Part shown: in pieces, positions 1 through 8,906 of the stretch | Numbering within the stretch: position 1 is the first letter of the stretch | Layout: every line of letters begins with the position of its first letter | NCBI GenBank assembly: GCA_002737725.1 | Contig: NSIP01000005.1 | Coordinates: 124,001-188,000, forward strand | Direction of reading: 5' to 3' | Source: Rhodospirillaceae bacterium | Lineage (GTDB): Bacteria > Pseudomonadota > Alphaproteobacteria > Rhodospirillales > Rhodospirillaceae | Length of the DNA: 64,000 bases | Program-made: the position numbers and the translations under genes | The notes under the pieces: generated by a model | Told to the model about the DNA's origin: nothing | What the model saw: only the letters and a program-made list of their open reading frames with translations | Databases searched by the model: none

Positions 1-100
1 CGGCAGGCAATGCGGGCAGGAAGACTTGAATCGCGAAAGAGCTTAAGGCAATCGTCAAGGCAAGAATCGCTTTAAGGATTTTGTGCTGCGGTTCGGACAT
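1..100 (-). CDS. N-terminus of an MFS transporter (Bcr/CflA-like), cut by the window edge
   Basis: Only the first 33 codons are present, starting at an ATG whose complement is 98-100. The peptide begins MSEPQHK, then has a hydrophobic helix ending in FLPALPA. A first helix followed by a LPALP motif is typical of Bcr/CflA-type drug efflux pumps of the major facilitator superfamily, which sit in the inner membrane. The family is inferred from very little sequence. The gene runs in the same direction as the aminotransferase upstream but is separated from it by a strong terminator, so it probably has its own promoter or is expressed by read-through. Confidence 0.5.
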   Translation of the reverse strand, partial: MSEPQHKILKAILALTIALSSFAIQVFLPALPA

Positions 101-101
101 G

Positions 102-135
102 CAAAAAAAGTCTGGTTTACGGCGCAAACCAGACT
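102..135 (-). terminator. Rho-independent terminator of the HisC-like gene
   Basis: A perfect 10-bp stem (AGTCTGGTTT / AAACCAGACT, 109-135) with a 7-nt loop is followed on the minus strand by seven T residues (102-108). It lies just past the stop of the aminotransferase gene and immediately before the start of the transporter gene. Confidence 0.85.
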
Positions 136-178
136 GACCCTTTGCTTCTAAAAACCGCAATGCGCTTTGAGTTCAACG

Positions 179-1303
179 CTACACTTTCTTAAAGTGCGCG
201 CGCAGAGCATCGATGAATTGCGGCATTTGTTCCAAGCGGCCCATGCTGACGCGGCACCATGTGTCATAAGGCGGGAAGGGTCGGCCCACAGCGATATTCT
301 TCTGACGCATGGCCGTCGAGAATTCCCGCATCGGCTTGCCGGTATCGAACATCACAAAGTTGGCTTGGCTCTTAGTGTACTTGAGACCCAACTCATCGAA
401 TGTTTTACACGTCATATTGAGGCATTCCCTAACCAGCTTCTTGCTGGTCGCCATAAATTCTTTGTCTTGATAGCTGGCAAGACCAGCCACCAAACCCATC
501 TTGTTGGGCGAGGACATGCGCACAGCATTCATGCGTTTAATGATGTCCGGACGTGCCAAGGCAAAGCCTAAGCGTAAACCGGCCATGCCATGAATTTTTG
601 AAAATGTGCGCGCAATAATGACATTTTTTCCGGCACGAACTTGGTCAACCATCGCGCTGCCCGCAGGATCATCAACGAGGTCAATATAGGCCTCGTCGAC
701 CAGCACCATCGCGCGCGTATTCACAGCCCCGACGAAACTGCGCAAGTCCTTTGCAGGCATCATCGTCGCTGTGGGATTGTTCGGATTGCAAACATAGATC
801 AAACCAGTTTTATTCGTGATGCGGCCTTCCATACCTGCGAGATCATGCTTCATGTCTTTGTCGAGATCGACCCATACAAGCTCACCGCCTGTTTTCTCGG
901 CGTACCCCGGGGCTTGCTCGAAGGTCGGGCGCGCGGAAATCATCTCGCTGCCACTAGAGCCATACAGCAACGCTACAACACGGAGGATTTCAGCAGAGCC
1001 CTCGGTAATCATGACGTGCTCGGGCGTTAGGCCCTCACGCTCTGCGATCAATTTCGCCAATGCTGGCATCTCCGACGTCGCGTACTTCCAGCCCTCACTC
1101 AACGCCGCCGTCATGGCCTGCTTCGCGCTCTCAGATGGGCCGTAGGGATTCTCATTTGCGCTCAGTCGAAGCATCTCGCCACTGGCTGCGGGCATTGCGC
1201 CTTGCGCGAAGGCGCGGCGTTGCGGCAAGCCCGCCAAAGCGGCGCCGACAAATGCTGTTCCGGCGGTGCGAAAAATATCTCGACGCGATGCATTTGATGT
1301 CAT
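179..1303 (-). CDS. Tat-exported HisC-like (histidinol-phosphate aminotransferase family) PLP aminotransferase
   Basis: The 374-residue protein is a fold-type I, class I/II aminotransferase. It has the substrate-side motif SANENPYGPS (residues 48-57), CNPNNPT (172-178), the VDEAY aspartate and the Schiff-base lysine K236 in FSKIHGMAGLRLG. Unlike cytosolic HisC it begins with a twin-arginine signal, SRRDIFRTAG (RR at 7-8), a hydrophobic stretch and a likely cleavage site near AFAQ (about residue 34). It is therefore probably a folded periplasmic PLP enzyme. Similar Tat-tagged HisC-like proteins are known in proteobacteria, but their substrates are mostly unassigned. No other his gene is adjacent, so a role in histidine synthesis is unlikely. 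It is followed by a strong terminator. Confidence 0.85.
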   Translation of the reverse strand: MTSNASRRDIFRTAGTAFVGAALAGLPQRRAFAQGAMPAASGEMLRLSANENPYGPSESAKQAMTAALSEGWKYATSEMPALAKLIAEREGLTPEHVMITEGSAEILRVVALLYGSSGSEMISARPTFEQAPGYAEKTGGELVWVDLDKDMKHDLAGMEGRITNKTGLIYVCNPNNPTATMMPAKDLRSFVGAVNTRAMVLVDEAYIDLVDDPAGSAMVDQVRAGKNVIIARTFSKIHGMAGLRLGFALARPDIIKRMNAVRMSSPNKMGLVAGLASYQDKEFMATSKKLVRECLNMTCKTFDELGLKYTKSQANFVMFDTGKPMREFSTAMRQKNIAVGRPFPPYDTWCRVSMGRLEQMPQFIDALRAHFKKV

Positions 1304-1335
1304 GGCCCGTTCCTTCCTAAAATTAAATTCTTAGC

Positions 1336-2245
1336 TTAATTCTTTTTGAGATTCTCATAAATAATCCGGGTCACAAACTCGGCATTTATGCAACCACTTG
1401 CCCACGTCTCATCAAGGTCTGCCGTCAACTTCATCGCGTTGATGGCCGGGAGGTCTTTGCCATCGGCCATGGCTTTTTGAATCCTGTCACGAACAACCAC
1501 TATCATGTCGCGGTATACTTTCATTCTCGCCTTGTTCGACAGTCTTCCATGACTTGGAATAACTTTTGCCTGATCGTTGATCTTAGCGATGTACTGATCC
1601 ATCACCGCAATCATGCCATTGATGTTCCCACCCGATCCAAGGTCGAAGAACGGATAGGTTTCATTGAAGAACGTATCACCAATATAATAGACGTCGGCTT
1701 CGACAAACCGAACGGCGATATCCGTATCAGTGTGTGCAGGGCCGATCTCCTTTGCGCCTCAATCGTATACCCGCACATATGCACGGTCATGGACTCGGGG
1801 AAACTCAATACCGGCCATGCAGCCTGAGGCGCAGACAGCGTTCTGCGACCTGACATCGCGCTGGTCTGTTCGGTCCTGTGTCGCTGAAACGTATTGTCGT
1901 GGGCAACAATAGTCGCGCCCAAGGCCGCAAAGTTGGCATTTGCATCCGTGTGATTGCAGTGAACATAGGTGTTCAGGAGTATCTTGATCGGCTTATCCAA
2001 AATGGTTCTCACAGCCGCTACAATTTTATCTGGCAATGGCGCAAACATGTCATGGATGAGAACAACCCCATCATCGCCCACGCACACTCCGATATTGCCG
2101 CCCTGCCCGCCCGTCAGCATGTAAATTATTTTGCAACAGGAACGACGCTTAGTTCAACTTTGGAGAAATAAATCTGCTGCGCATTCGCGCCAGAACATAT
2201 GGCGATGGCAAGAAACAGCCCTGAAAGAAACCTCAAGTGTTTCAC
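1336..2245 (-). pseudogene. Decayed metallo-beta-lactamase-fold hydrolase
   Basis: Reading from a GTG at 2245 gives a signal-peptide-like start (VKHLRFLSGLFLAIAICSGANAQQ), which hits TAA after VVPVAK. A shift near 2133 restores frame into GGQGGNIGVCVGDDGVVLIHD. A second shift near 1748 is needed to join IEAQ to EIGPAHTDTD and the intact C-terminal half (1336-1745). The expected zinc-binding HxHxDH motif reads YVHCNH: the first His has become Tyr and the Asp has become Asn. Two frameshifts plus loss of metal ligands make this a true pseudogene rather than a sequencing error. The parent family resembles secreted MBL-fold proteins with a VLNTHxHxDHTxxN core. Confidence 0.8.
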
Positions 2246-2359
2246 CGAAATGCACCCCCCCTATCCGACCTCGGAATAATGCCGAAGGGTCGAGACGACC
2301 ACAATGTCTATGGGCAGAAATATTGTTGCGCCGCTCACATTATCGCCCCCACATAAAAT

Positions 2360-2791
2360 CTATAGGTTGGTCACAATTTGCAAAGTTTGGAATCCATTTG
2401 CTTGGTCTAAACAAATATAGGCTGTAACGGCTTCAGAGGGGTGAAGCGTCACAATCACCCAAACTGCGTCTGGGTCATGGGCCATCGACAGGTCGTAAGC
2501 TGACGGTGCGGCCGGACCACCTGGATGGGAATGATAATGCCCGATAACGCGTTGATCGGACCCACGCAAACGTCTGTGGAGATCAAATTGGACTTGTGGG
2601 TCGATCTCGAAGCGCCGCCCTGGCTCATCAGCCCGATTTGCAACTTTCTCAACGGCGGCAATTGAAATCAAATCATCGCCAGAACCGATGAGCAGGCCGC
2701 AAACCTCAAGAGTCGGTGACTGTCGTGCATGATCGAGAATCATTGCTCGAGGAGGTTCGGGCAAGAATAGGCGACGAGGGCTGGCAGGCAT
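2360..2791 (-). CDS. JAMM/MPN domain metallopeptidase (Mov34/MPN/PAD-1 family)
   Basis: The 143-residue single-domain protein carries the full JAMM zinc-peptidase signature: E29 in LEVCGLLIG, H87 and H89 in HYHSHP, then S97 and D100 in SAYDLS. Bacterial stand-alone JAMM proteins of this size cleave isopeptide or C-terminal peptide bonds, for example trimming ubiquitin-like sulfur carriers (known for the family, such as Mec+). No ThiS/MoaD-like partner is next to it here, so the substrate is unknown. The start codon lies 3 bp downstream of the stop of the membrane-protein gene, so the two are probably co-transcribed. Confidence 0.85.
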   Translation of the reverse strand: MPASPRRLFLPEPPRAMILDHARQSPTLEVCGLLIGSGDDLISIAAVEKVANRADEPGRRFEIDPQVQFDLHRRLRGSDQRVIGHYHSHPGGPAAPSAYDLSMAHDPDAVWVIVTLHPSEAVTAYICLDQANGFQTLQIVTNL

Positions 2792-2794
2792 TCG

Positions 2795-3154
2795 TCAAGG
2801 TACCGTCGCCAACGGCACGGGCGAAGCAAAGGTTGTGGTCACAATTTGGCCGTTCTTGAGATCCAGAACGAGAATGCGATCTGGCAGCCCACCGCCGCTG
2901 AGGGAGACAGCCAAGCGCGTATTGCCCGAGGGCACCATACCCGTGATTTCTGATCCAGCTGGCTGGCCCAAGCTCCCGACAACCGTAGCATTAAGTGTTG
3001 GAGCTGTGCTGTTCGCGTCTTGATTCGGGCCACTGCCCAGCCTGACAAAGCCATAAATCACGAACCCCAACGCAACCACAATCGCCAAGCCGAGAGCGAT
3101 AACAAGAACTTTAAGGAATCGAGCAGACTGCATTGAATCGTCTGACAACTTCAT
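2795..3154 (-). CDS. Small single-span membrane protein (DUF6476-like)
   Basis: The start chosen is the ATG at 3154 (MKLSDDSMQSARFLK); an upstream start at 3193 would add 13 unconvincing residues. About 119 residues: a short cytoplasmic N-terminus, one transmembrane helix at about 12-34 (VLVIALGLAIVVALGFVIYGFVRLG), then a periplasmic domain predicted to be mostly beta (SEITGMVPSGNTRLAVSLSGG, RILVLDLKNGQ). The layout matches the alphaproteobacterial DUF6476 family, which lies next to rluD in related genomes. No catalytic motif is visible. It is divergent from rluD (82 bp apart) and upstream of the JAMM peptidase. Confidence 0.7.
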   Translation of the reverse strand: MKLSDDSMQSARFLKVLVIALGLAIVVALGFVIYGFVRLGSGPNQDANSTAPTLNATVVGSLGQPAGSEITGMVPSGNTRLAVSLSGGGLPDRILVLDLKNGQIVTTTFASPVPLATVP

Positions 3155-3235
3155 GCGAAAAGAGCACCCCGCGTGACGTGGGGCAAAGCACACTGTACTC
3201 TGTGGCTAACGTAAATCTGAAGACGTATCAACGCA

Positions 3236-4264
3236 ATGGCCACCTCCACCTCTCCGCCGCGAAACGAGAACAAACGTGACTTCGCGACCAGCGACACAGG
3301 CGCAGGGCAGCGGCTGGACCGTTGGCTTGTCAGCCTCAACCCCGATTTATCACGCTCGCGGATCAAACAACTCATCGACTCTGGTCAAGTCAGCGTTGAC
3401 GGGCGCAACAATGTGGACGCCGCATTGATCCTGAAGCGCGACCAGTCAATCGTCTTGACCATTCCTCCGCCGACAGAAACTCGAATTGCTGCCCAGGCCA
3501 TCGAGCTTGAAGTCGTTTTTGAAGATGCGCACCTGATCGTGGTGAATAAACCTGCAGGGCTTGTTGTTCACCCCGCTGCCGGCAACCCTGATCGAACATT
3601 GGTCAACGCTTTGTTGGCTCATTGCGGCGATAGCTTGCGCGGAATTGGCGGTGAGTTGCGCCCAGGGATCGTGCACAGGTTAGATAAGGATACCAGTGGA
3701 TTGCTGGTGGCCGCCAAGTCTGGAGGCGCACATGCGCACCTGGCTCAACAATTTGCGGCCCACACTATCCAGCGCGTCTATGATGCTTTAGTTTGGGGCG
3801 TTCCTGATCTGCGCAAGGGAATAATTTCAGGGCAGATCGGACGCAGCACGACGGATCGCAAAAAAATGGCCGTCCGCAAAATCGGCGGTAAGTATGCCGA
3901 GACACATTACGAAACCTTGGAAGCCTTTGGATTGGTCAGTGCATGGGTTATCTGCACGCTTAAAACCGGGCGCACGCATCAAATTCGTGTTCACCTGACG
4001 TCGCGAGGCCACGCATTGATTGGTGATCGAACCTATGGGTCAAGCCCTGGAAAACTTTCTAAAACATTCGACAGCGAGGCGTTAGGAAAAGTTCGCAACT
4101 TTTCGCGTCAAGCACTCCACGCAAGAGTGATTGGATTTACGCACCCAACAACCGGCAAAGCAATGCGTTTCGAACGCGAACCGCCAGTTGATTTTCGAGA
4201 TTTAGCCGAGACCCTCAGGGCTGCGACGAAACAAAACGCAAAGCTTAAGCCATCGAAGCGTTAG
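3236..4264 (+). CDS. rluD: 23S rRNA pseudouridine synthase RluD/RluC-type
   Basis: The 342-residue enzyme has an N-terminal S4 RNA-binding domain (about residues 23-85, GQRLDRWLVSLNPDLSRSRIK) and a pseudouridine synthase domain. The catalytic aspartate is D150 in HRLDKDTSGL, and the conserved KTGRTHQIRVHL segment lies further on. RluD isomerises uridines in helix 69 of 23S rRNA. The length is usual for RluA-family enzymes of alphaproteobacteria, and paralogue assignment (RluD against RluC) rests on overall form only. It is divergent from the DUF6476-like gene. Confidence 0.9.
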   Translation: MATSTSPPRNENKRDFATSDTGAGQRLDRWLVSLNPDLSRSRIKQLIDSGQVSVDGRNNVDAALILKRDQSIVLTIPPPTETRIAAQAIELEVVFEDAHLIVVNKPAGLVVHPAAGNPDRTLVNALLAHCGDSLRGIGGELRPGIVHRLDKDTSGLLVAAKSGGAHAHLAQQFAAHTIQRVYDALVWGVPDLRKGIISGQIGRSTTDRKKMAVRKIGGKYAETHYETLEAFGLVSAWVICTLKTGRTHQIRVHLTSRGHALIGDRTYGSSPGKLSKTFDSEALGKVRNFSRQALHARVIGFTHPTTGKAMRFEREPPVDFRDLAETLRAATKQNAKLKPSKR

Positions 4265-4449
4265 AAAGCCTGGCGGTCGGTGACCTCGAACGCTTGAGCG
4301 TTCGGCATTTCCAGTGAGGGAATCAGCCGGTAGCAATACAGTGTGTAACGATCACGAACGATGATGTAACTGCCTTCGGCAGCCTGCCCCAAACGAGGAG
4401 GACTGGGGGATGCAGAAGGGGGTGCCGGGGGCGCCGCTGGGGGCGGCAT
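4261..4449 (-). CDS. Small proline-rich hypothetical protein
   Basis: An open frame of 62 residues: a proline/alanine-rich head (PPPAAPPAPPSASPSPP), then GSYIIVRDRYTLYCYRLIPSLEMPNAQAFEVTDRQAF. The compositional change and the regular C-terminal half look coding. The frame stays open 48 bp upstream of the ATG at 4449 (reading QRALTQLLRRAQA), without a standard start codon. It overlaps the end of rluD by 4 bp, tail to tail. I do not recognise the family, and it could be non-coding or the remnant of a longer protein. Confidence 0.35.
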   Translation of the reverse strand: MPPPAAPPAPPSASPSPPRLGQAAEGSYIIVRDRYTLYCYRLIPSLEMPNAQAFEVTDRQAF

Positions 4450-4648
4450 GGCCTGCGCGCGTCTCAGCAGTTGAGTTAGCGCGCGCTGGTTCTTCTTTCA
4501 GGTCCTGAGCCGCTTCGGCCATGGGTTTCTACCACTATCCACGACCCGTCATTCTGCCCAGTCATGACATTTTATGGGAATAGACACCTAAGCACAACGC
4601 AGTTAGCGCCTCGTTAACGATTTAGGAACCGCTCGTCATTAACCAAGA

Positions 4649-5938
4649 TTAATCTGAAAAAGGATCCCGGACCATGATCGTATCGAGCCTTTCTGGGCTA
4701 GTCGAGAGCAGTGCGACAGGTGCCTCGATGAGTTCCTCAATCCGCCGGATGTACTTAATGGCTTCGGCCGGAAGTTGGGCCCAACTGCGCGCCCCGCGGG
4801 TGCTTTGCTGCCAGCCGGTCATGGCCTCGTACACCGGTCGAATAGCCGCCTGATCGGACATGGAGGCTGGGAAATGCGACAGCTTTTTTCCATTCAACTC
4901 ATAGCCTACGCAGACCTTCAACTCAGGCAGGGTATCGAGGACATCAAGCTTGGTTAAAGCGATTCCTGTGATTCCCCCGACTTTGATGGCCTGGCGAACC
5001 ATGACAGCATCAAACCAGCCGCAACGCCGTTTGCGGCCCGTCACAGTACCAAACTCAAAACCACGCTCACCCAGCAGCTGCCCGACCTCGTCAGTCAATT
5101 CGGTGGGAAACGGGCCAGAGCCAACGCGGGTGGTATAGGCCTTCGTGATGCCGAGCACGTAGCCAACGGCCGATGGGCCAAGGCCCGACCCAACGGCTGC
5201 CATACCCGCAGACGTGTTAGACGACGTTACGTAAGGATATGTGCCATGGTCAACATCGAGCATCGTGCCCTGCGCACCTTCAAACAATATGCGTCGACCA
5301 TTGCGGCGCGCCTCATCCAACAACTGCCAGACTGGCGCTGCGTAGGGCAGTATTTTAGGAGCAAGGTCTTTGAGTTCGGCAATCAATTGATCGGGTTTGA
5401 CTTCAGTCAAACCCAGACCGCGCAAGAGGGCGTTGTGATGGGCTAACAGCCGCTCAACTTTGAAAGCAATAGTTGCTTCATCTGCTAAATCACACAAGCG
5501 GATCGCGCGGCGCGCAACTTTGTCCTCATAGGCCGGGCCGATGCCGCGCCCTGTCGTGCCGATCTTGGCAGCACCTGCCGCGGTCTCGCGGGCCTGATCA
5601 AGGCTCCCATGCAATGGCAAGATTAGCGTGGCGCTGTCGGCGACCTTCAAAGTCTCAGGCGTGATATTGATGCCTTGAACTTTAATCTTCTCGATCTCTT
5701 TCAACAGCGCCCAAGGTTCAACAACCACGCCATTGCCAATGAAAGAGAGCTTTCCGCGAACCACACCAGACGGCAGCAAGCTCAGCTTGTATGTCTGATT
5801 GCCGATGACCAGCGTATGCCCGGCATTGTGACCGCCCTGAAAGCGCACAACCACGTCAGCGCGCTCCGAGAGCCAATCGACAATCTTGCCCTTGCCCTCA
5901 TCGCCCCACTGAGACCCAATTACTGCAACGTTGGCCAT
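4649..5938 (-). CDS. purA: Adenylosuccinate synthetase
   Basis: The 429-residue enzyme joins IMP and aspartate using GTP, the first committed step from IMP to AMP. The N-terminus is textbook: [14 protein letters not shown] (P-loop-like), GGHNAGHT, then [34 protein letters not shown] and the GTP-site TKLDVLD. Length is normal. It is last in the serC-serA-hisZ-purA run, 25 bp downstream of hisZ, so co-transcription is likely. Confidence 0.97.
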   Translation of the reverse strand: MANVAVIGSQWGDEGKGKIVDWLSERADVVVRFQGGHNAGHTLVIGNQTYKLSLLPSGVVRGKLSFIGNGVVVEPWALLKEIEKIKVQGINITPETLKVADSATLILPLHGSLDQARETAAGAAKIGTTGRGIGPAYEDKVARRAIRLCDLADEATIAFKVERLLAHHNALLRGLGLTEVKPDQLIAELKDLAPKILPYAAPVWQLLDEARRNGRRILFEGAQGTMLDVDHGTYPYVTSSNTSAGMAAVGSGLGPSAVGYVLGITKAYTTRVGSGPFPTELTDEVGQLLGERGFEFGTVTGRKRRCGWFDAVMVRQAIKVGGITGIALTKLDVLDTLPELKVCVGYELNGKKLSHFPASMSDQAAIRPVYEAMTGWQQSTRGARSWAQLPAEAIKYIRRIEELIEAPVALLSTSPERLDTIMVRDPFSD

Positions 5939-5963
5939 GCCAAACCTTTCGTCTACCTGATTC

Positions 5964-7103
5964 TTAATTCAACGCGACCGGCACGCCGGATTTCAAAACG
6001 TCATTACAGTTCAGTCGTTTGGCCTCGCTCAACACATCCTGATCAGGTTGCAAGCCAACGACAACGCACCACCCCTTGCCTTGCCAAGCTAAGATATCTG
6101 CGCGCGGCGTACCATAGGCGACGAACAAGCGGCGCCGTGGTGAGGTCTTGGGAACCGCTGACAACAAAGCATCGATCAGCAACGTGGCACCGGTTGCCGC
6201 CTCGCCCGAAACGAGTTTATAGCGCCCGCCCCGTCCGATTTCTCGTTGTAAAGATGCAGCAAAAACCGAGAAGGTGATTCCGCTGTGATATTCAAATCCA
6301 CGATTCTCGACGGCGTCGACAGTAATAGAAACATTCGGAATCGCAGCGCACAGCGCGCGAGCAACATGATCAAGCGCCAACCACTCGGCCTTTGCTTTGG
6401 GTGGCAATGAAAGTGCGGCAACGCTGGCCAACGTGTGATCAACCGGCCCTGAGGCGTCAATTAACTTCGTCAGAAGATCCGCTGACTTTCCCGCATGCGC
6501 CGCAATTTCAGCAACATCTTTATGGTCTAATGCTGCGCGAACACGAGCCCACGCTTCATCAGACAGTTTTGCGTCCGCTAATATTGCCGGAACCAGCGTC
6601 GGCAAGGCCAAATCAACCGACAGCCCCGCCACCCCGAGATTCTGCAAAGCCTCGGCTATAACAACGATGACTTCGGTGTCAGCAGTAACGTTTTCAGCGC
6701 CAATGAGTTCAATACCAGCCTGGGTGAACTGGCGCTCAGGTTCGATCTGTGTTCCCTTCACGCGCAACACGGGGCCGGAATACGTCAGCCGCAGTGGACG
6801 TGGATCAGCGGCAAGCCGGGTTGCAGCGATGCGGGCAATTTGTGTGGTGATGTCATTGCGAACACCCAGCATGCGGTGCGTCGAGGGATCTAGCATGCGA
6901 AAGATGCGTTCCCCCATGTCCGCACCAACACCCGATAACAATGTGTCTTCAAACTCGATCAGCGGTGGTTTAACGAGACTGTAACCATTCAGAGAAAAGG
7001 TACGCGCCAGCCGCTCCATAACCTCGTTCTCGAACGCGGCATCGGGAGGCAACACATCACGGAGCCCTTCGGGCAGAAGGGTTTTGGTCGAATTCTCGCT
7101 CAC
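5964..7103 (-). CDS. hisZ: ATP phosphoribosyltransferase regulatory subunit HisZ
   Basis: The 379-residue protein has a class II aminoacyl-tRNA-synthetase-like fold ([23 protein letters not shown], then a motif-2-like [15 protein letters not shown], and [13 protein letters not shown]). It is shorter than HisRS and lacks the anticodon-binding domain. HisZ assembles with the short form of HisG and makes the first enzyme of histidine synthesis responsive to histidine. hisG itself is not in the window. It sits between serA and purA, an arrangement seen in Rhodospirillales-type genomes. Confidence 0.93.
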   Translation of the reverse strand: MSENSTKTLLPEGLRDVLPPDAAFENEVMERLARTFSLNGYSLVKPPLIEFEDTLLSGVGADMGERIFRMLDPSTHRMLGVRNDITTQIARIAATRLAADPRPLRLTYSGPVLRVKGTQIEPERQFTQAGIELIGAENVTADTEVIVVIAEALQNLGVAGLSVDLALPTLVPAILADAKLSDEAWARVRAALDHKDVAEIAAHAGKSADLLTKLIDASGPVDHTLASVAALSLPPKAKAEWLALDHVARALCAAIPNVSITVDAVENRGFEYHSGITFSVFAASLQREIGRGGRYKLVSGEAATGATLLIDALLSAVPKTSPRRRLFVAYGTPRADILAWQGKGWCVVVGLQPDQDVLSEAKRLNCNDVLKSGVPVALN

Positions 7104-7201
7104 GAGAGACGTTCCAATTGGGGGATGAGCGTGTGTTTATACGCTCCCGCTCCCCGGCCAACAAGCACGGAAAGCACTGAAAAATCAGCGCCTTAAACTT
7201 C

Positions 7202-8785
7202 TTAGAACGCCAGGGCCTGGCTTTGGCGAACGTGTGGCAAAGCTTGCACCTGAGCCAGAACCGTCTCGGAGACCGGCTGATCGAGGTTCAACAGGGCAAT
7301 GGCGTCGCCACCTGACGATGGTCGACCAAGATGGAACGAGGCGATGTTCACACCCGCCTGCCCTAGCGTCGTGCCCAGCGCCCCGATAAATCCCGGTTTG
7401 TCGTCATTGATGACGTACAGCATAAACGGCCCGACTTCCGCCTCGATATGAATGTCATTCACGTCGACAAGGCGCGGCAAGCTCCCGCCAAACAATGTGC
7501 CCGACACTGAACGGGTTTGGCGCTCGGTCGTGACCGTCAACTTCACCAGGGTTTGATAAAGATCGTGCTCGCCCTTCTTGATCTCGGTCACCTCGATGCC
7601 ACGCTCGCGCGCAATCATCGGCGCGTTGACCATATTCACGCTGTCCATCAATGGCCCCAGCAAACTGGCAACCGCAATGGCTGTCAGCGGGCGGGTGTTT
7701 AATTCCGCCACATGGCCCGCATATTCCAGCGTGACGGCCTTGATGCCCGACCGCGTGATTTGCCCGGCAAAGCTCCCGAGTTGTTCAACGAGCTTCATAT
7801 AAGGTTTCAACTTTGGTGCATCTTCAGCAGAGACCGACGCCATGTTCAGAGCATTCGACACCGCACCAGACAACAAAAAATCCGCCATCTGCTCGGCCAC
7901 TTGCAGCGCGACGTTTTCCTGTGCTTCGTTGGTTGAGGCCCCTAAGTGTGGTGTACAGACCACACTGTCGTAGCCAAACAACACATTGGCTTTCGCGGGT
8001 TCTTCTTCGAACACATCCAGCGCAGCGCCTGCGACATGGCCACTATCAATGGCGGCCTTCAGGTCGGCCTCGGACACCAAGCCACCGCGCGCGCAATTGA
8101 TGATCCGCACACCTTTTTTCATCTTCGCCATGGCTTTGGCGTCGATGATATTTTTAGTGTGCTCAGTCAATGGCGTATGCAGGGTGATAAAGTCTGCGCG
8201 CGTAAAGATCGTCTCAAGCTCGGCTTTCTCCACGCCCAAATCACGCGCTCTGTCAACCGACAAGAACGGATCGAACGCCAAAACCTTCATTTTCAAGCCG
8301 AGTGCGCGATCAGCAACAATCGAGCCAATATTCCCGCAGCCGATCACACCGAGTGTTTTGCCGTAAAGCTCAACGCCCATGTACTTCGTTTTTTCCCACT
8401 TTCCGGCCTGGGTCGAGGTGTTGGCCGAGGGAATTTGACGGGCTAAGGCCATCATCATCGAAATGGCATGTTCAGCCGTTGTAATGGCATTGCCAAAAGG
8501 TGTGTTCATCACAACGATGCCGCGCGCCGTGGCGGCCTCGACATCAACGTTATCAACACCAATGCCCGCGCGTCCCACAACCTTCAATCGGGGTGCAACA
8601 GCCATGACATCTGCAGTGACTTTCGTGGATGAGCGCACCGCTAGACCGTCATAGTCCTTGATGATGGCTTTCAACTCGTCTGGGTTAAGCCCCGTTTTGA
8701 CGTCTACATCAATGCCACGCGTTTTGAAAATCTCAACGGCAGCAGCGCTCAACTTGTCACTAATCAGAACTTTTGGTTTAGACAT
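7202..8785 (-). CDS. serA: D-3-phosphoglycerate dehydrogenase
   Basis: SerA oxidises 3-phosphoglycerate to 3-phosphohydroxypyruvate with NAD+, the first step of serine synthesis. The start is MSKPKVLISDKLS at 8785; an upstream in-frame ATG at 8812 lies inside a palindromic repeat and is rejected. The 527-residue product is the long form: substrate domain, Rossmann domain (VIGCGNIGSIVADRALGL), active-site regions NCARGGLV and DVFEEEP with PHLGAST, then the intervening ASB domain and a C-terminal ACT domain (IEAEVGPFMLYVINDDKPGFIGALGTTLG) for serine feedback. It lies downstream of serC, with the repeat between them. Confidence 0.97.
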   Translation of the reverse strand: MSKPKVLISDKLSAAAVEIFKTRGIDVDVKTGLNPDELKAIIKDYDGLAVRSSTKVTADVMAVAPRLKVVGRAGIGVDNVDVEAATARGIVVMNTPFGNAITTAEHAISMMMALARQIPSANTSTQAGKWEKTKYMGVELYGKTLGVIGCGNIGSIVADRALGLKMKVLAFDPFLSVDRARDLGVEKAELETIFTRADFITLHTPLTEHTKNIIDAKAMAKMKKGVRIINCARGGLVSEADLKAAIDSGHVAGAALDVFEEEPAKANVLFGYDSVVCTPHLGASTNEAQENVALQVAEQMADFLLSGAVSNALNMASVSAEDAPKLKPYMKLVEQLGSFAGQITRSGIKAVTLEYAGHVAELNTRPLTAIAVASLLGPLMDSVNMVNAPMIARERGIEVTEIKKGEHDLYQTLVKLTVTTERQTRSVSGTLFGGSLPRLVDVNDIHIEAEVGPFMLYVINDDKPGFIGALGTTLGQAGVNIASFHLGRPSSGGDAIALLNLDQPVSETVLAQVQALPHVRQSQALAF

Positions 8786-8806
8786 TCGCCCGATCCCCAA
8801 TCTGTC

Positions 8807-8895
8807 TGTCATCCTCGGACTTGATCCGAGGGGCCAGGGTAAATTTCACATAGCTGGTTGTGACTCTGGACCCCCGTGTCAAGCACGAGGGTGAC
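8807..8895. repeat. Two-hairpin intergenic palindromic element, copy 1
   Basis: An 89-bp element between serC and serA. The left arm contains a perfect hairpin, CCTCGGACTTGATCCGAGG. The right arm (CCCCCGTGTCAAGCACGAGG then GTGACA) is an approximate inverted repeat of the left, so the whole unit is a palindrome of two hairpins with TGTC/GACA ends. A second copy of identical length lies at 43624-43712. This is the look of alphaproteobacterial REP/BIME-like miniature elements. Confidence 0.8.
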
Positions 8896-8906
8896 AACCG
8901 TTGTTT

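Noticed and set aside
8786-8812. Upstream in-frame start for serA
   Set aside because: It would begin inside the 89-bp palindromic element, and the family start MSKPKVLIS fits at 8785.
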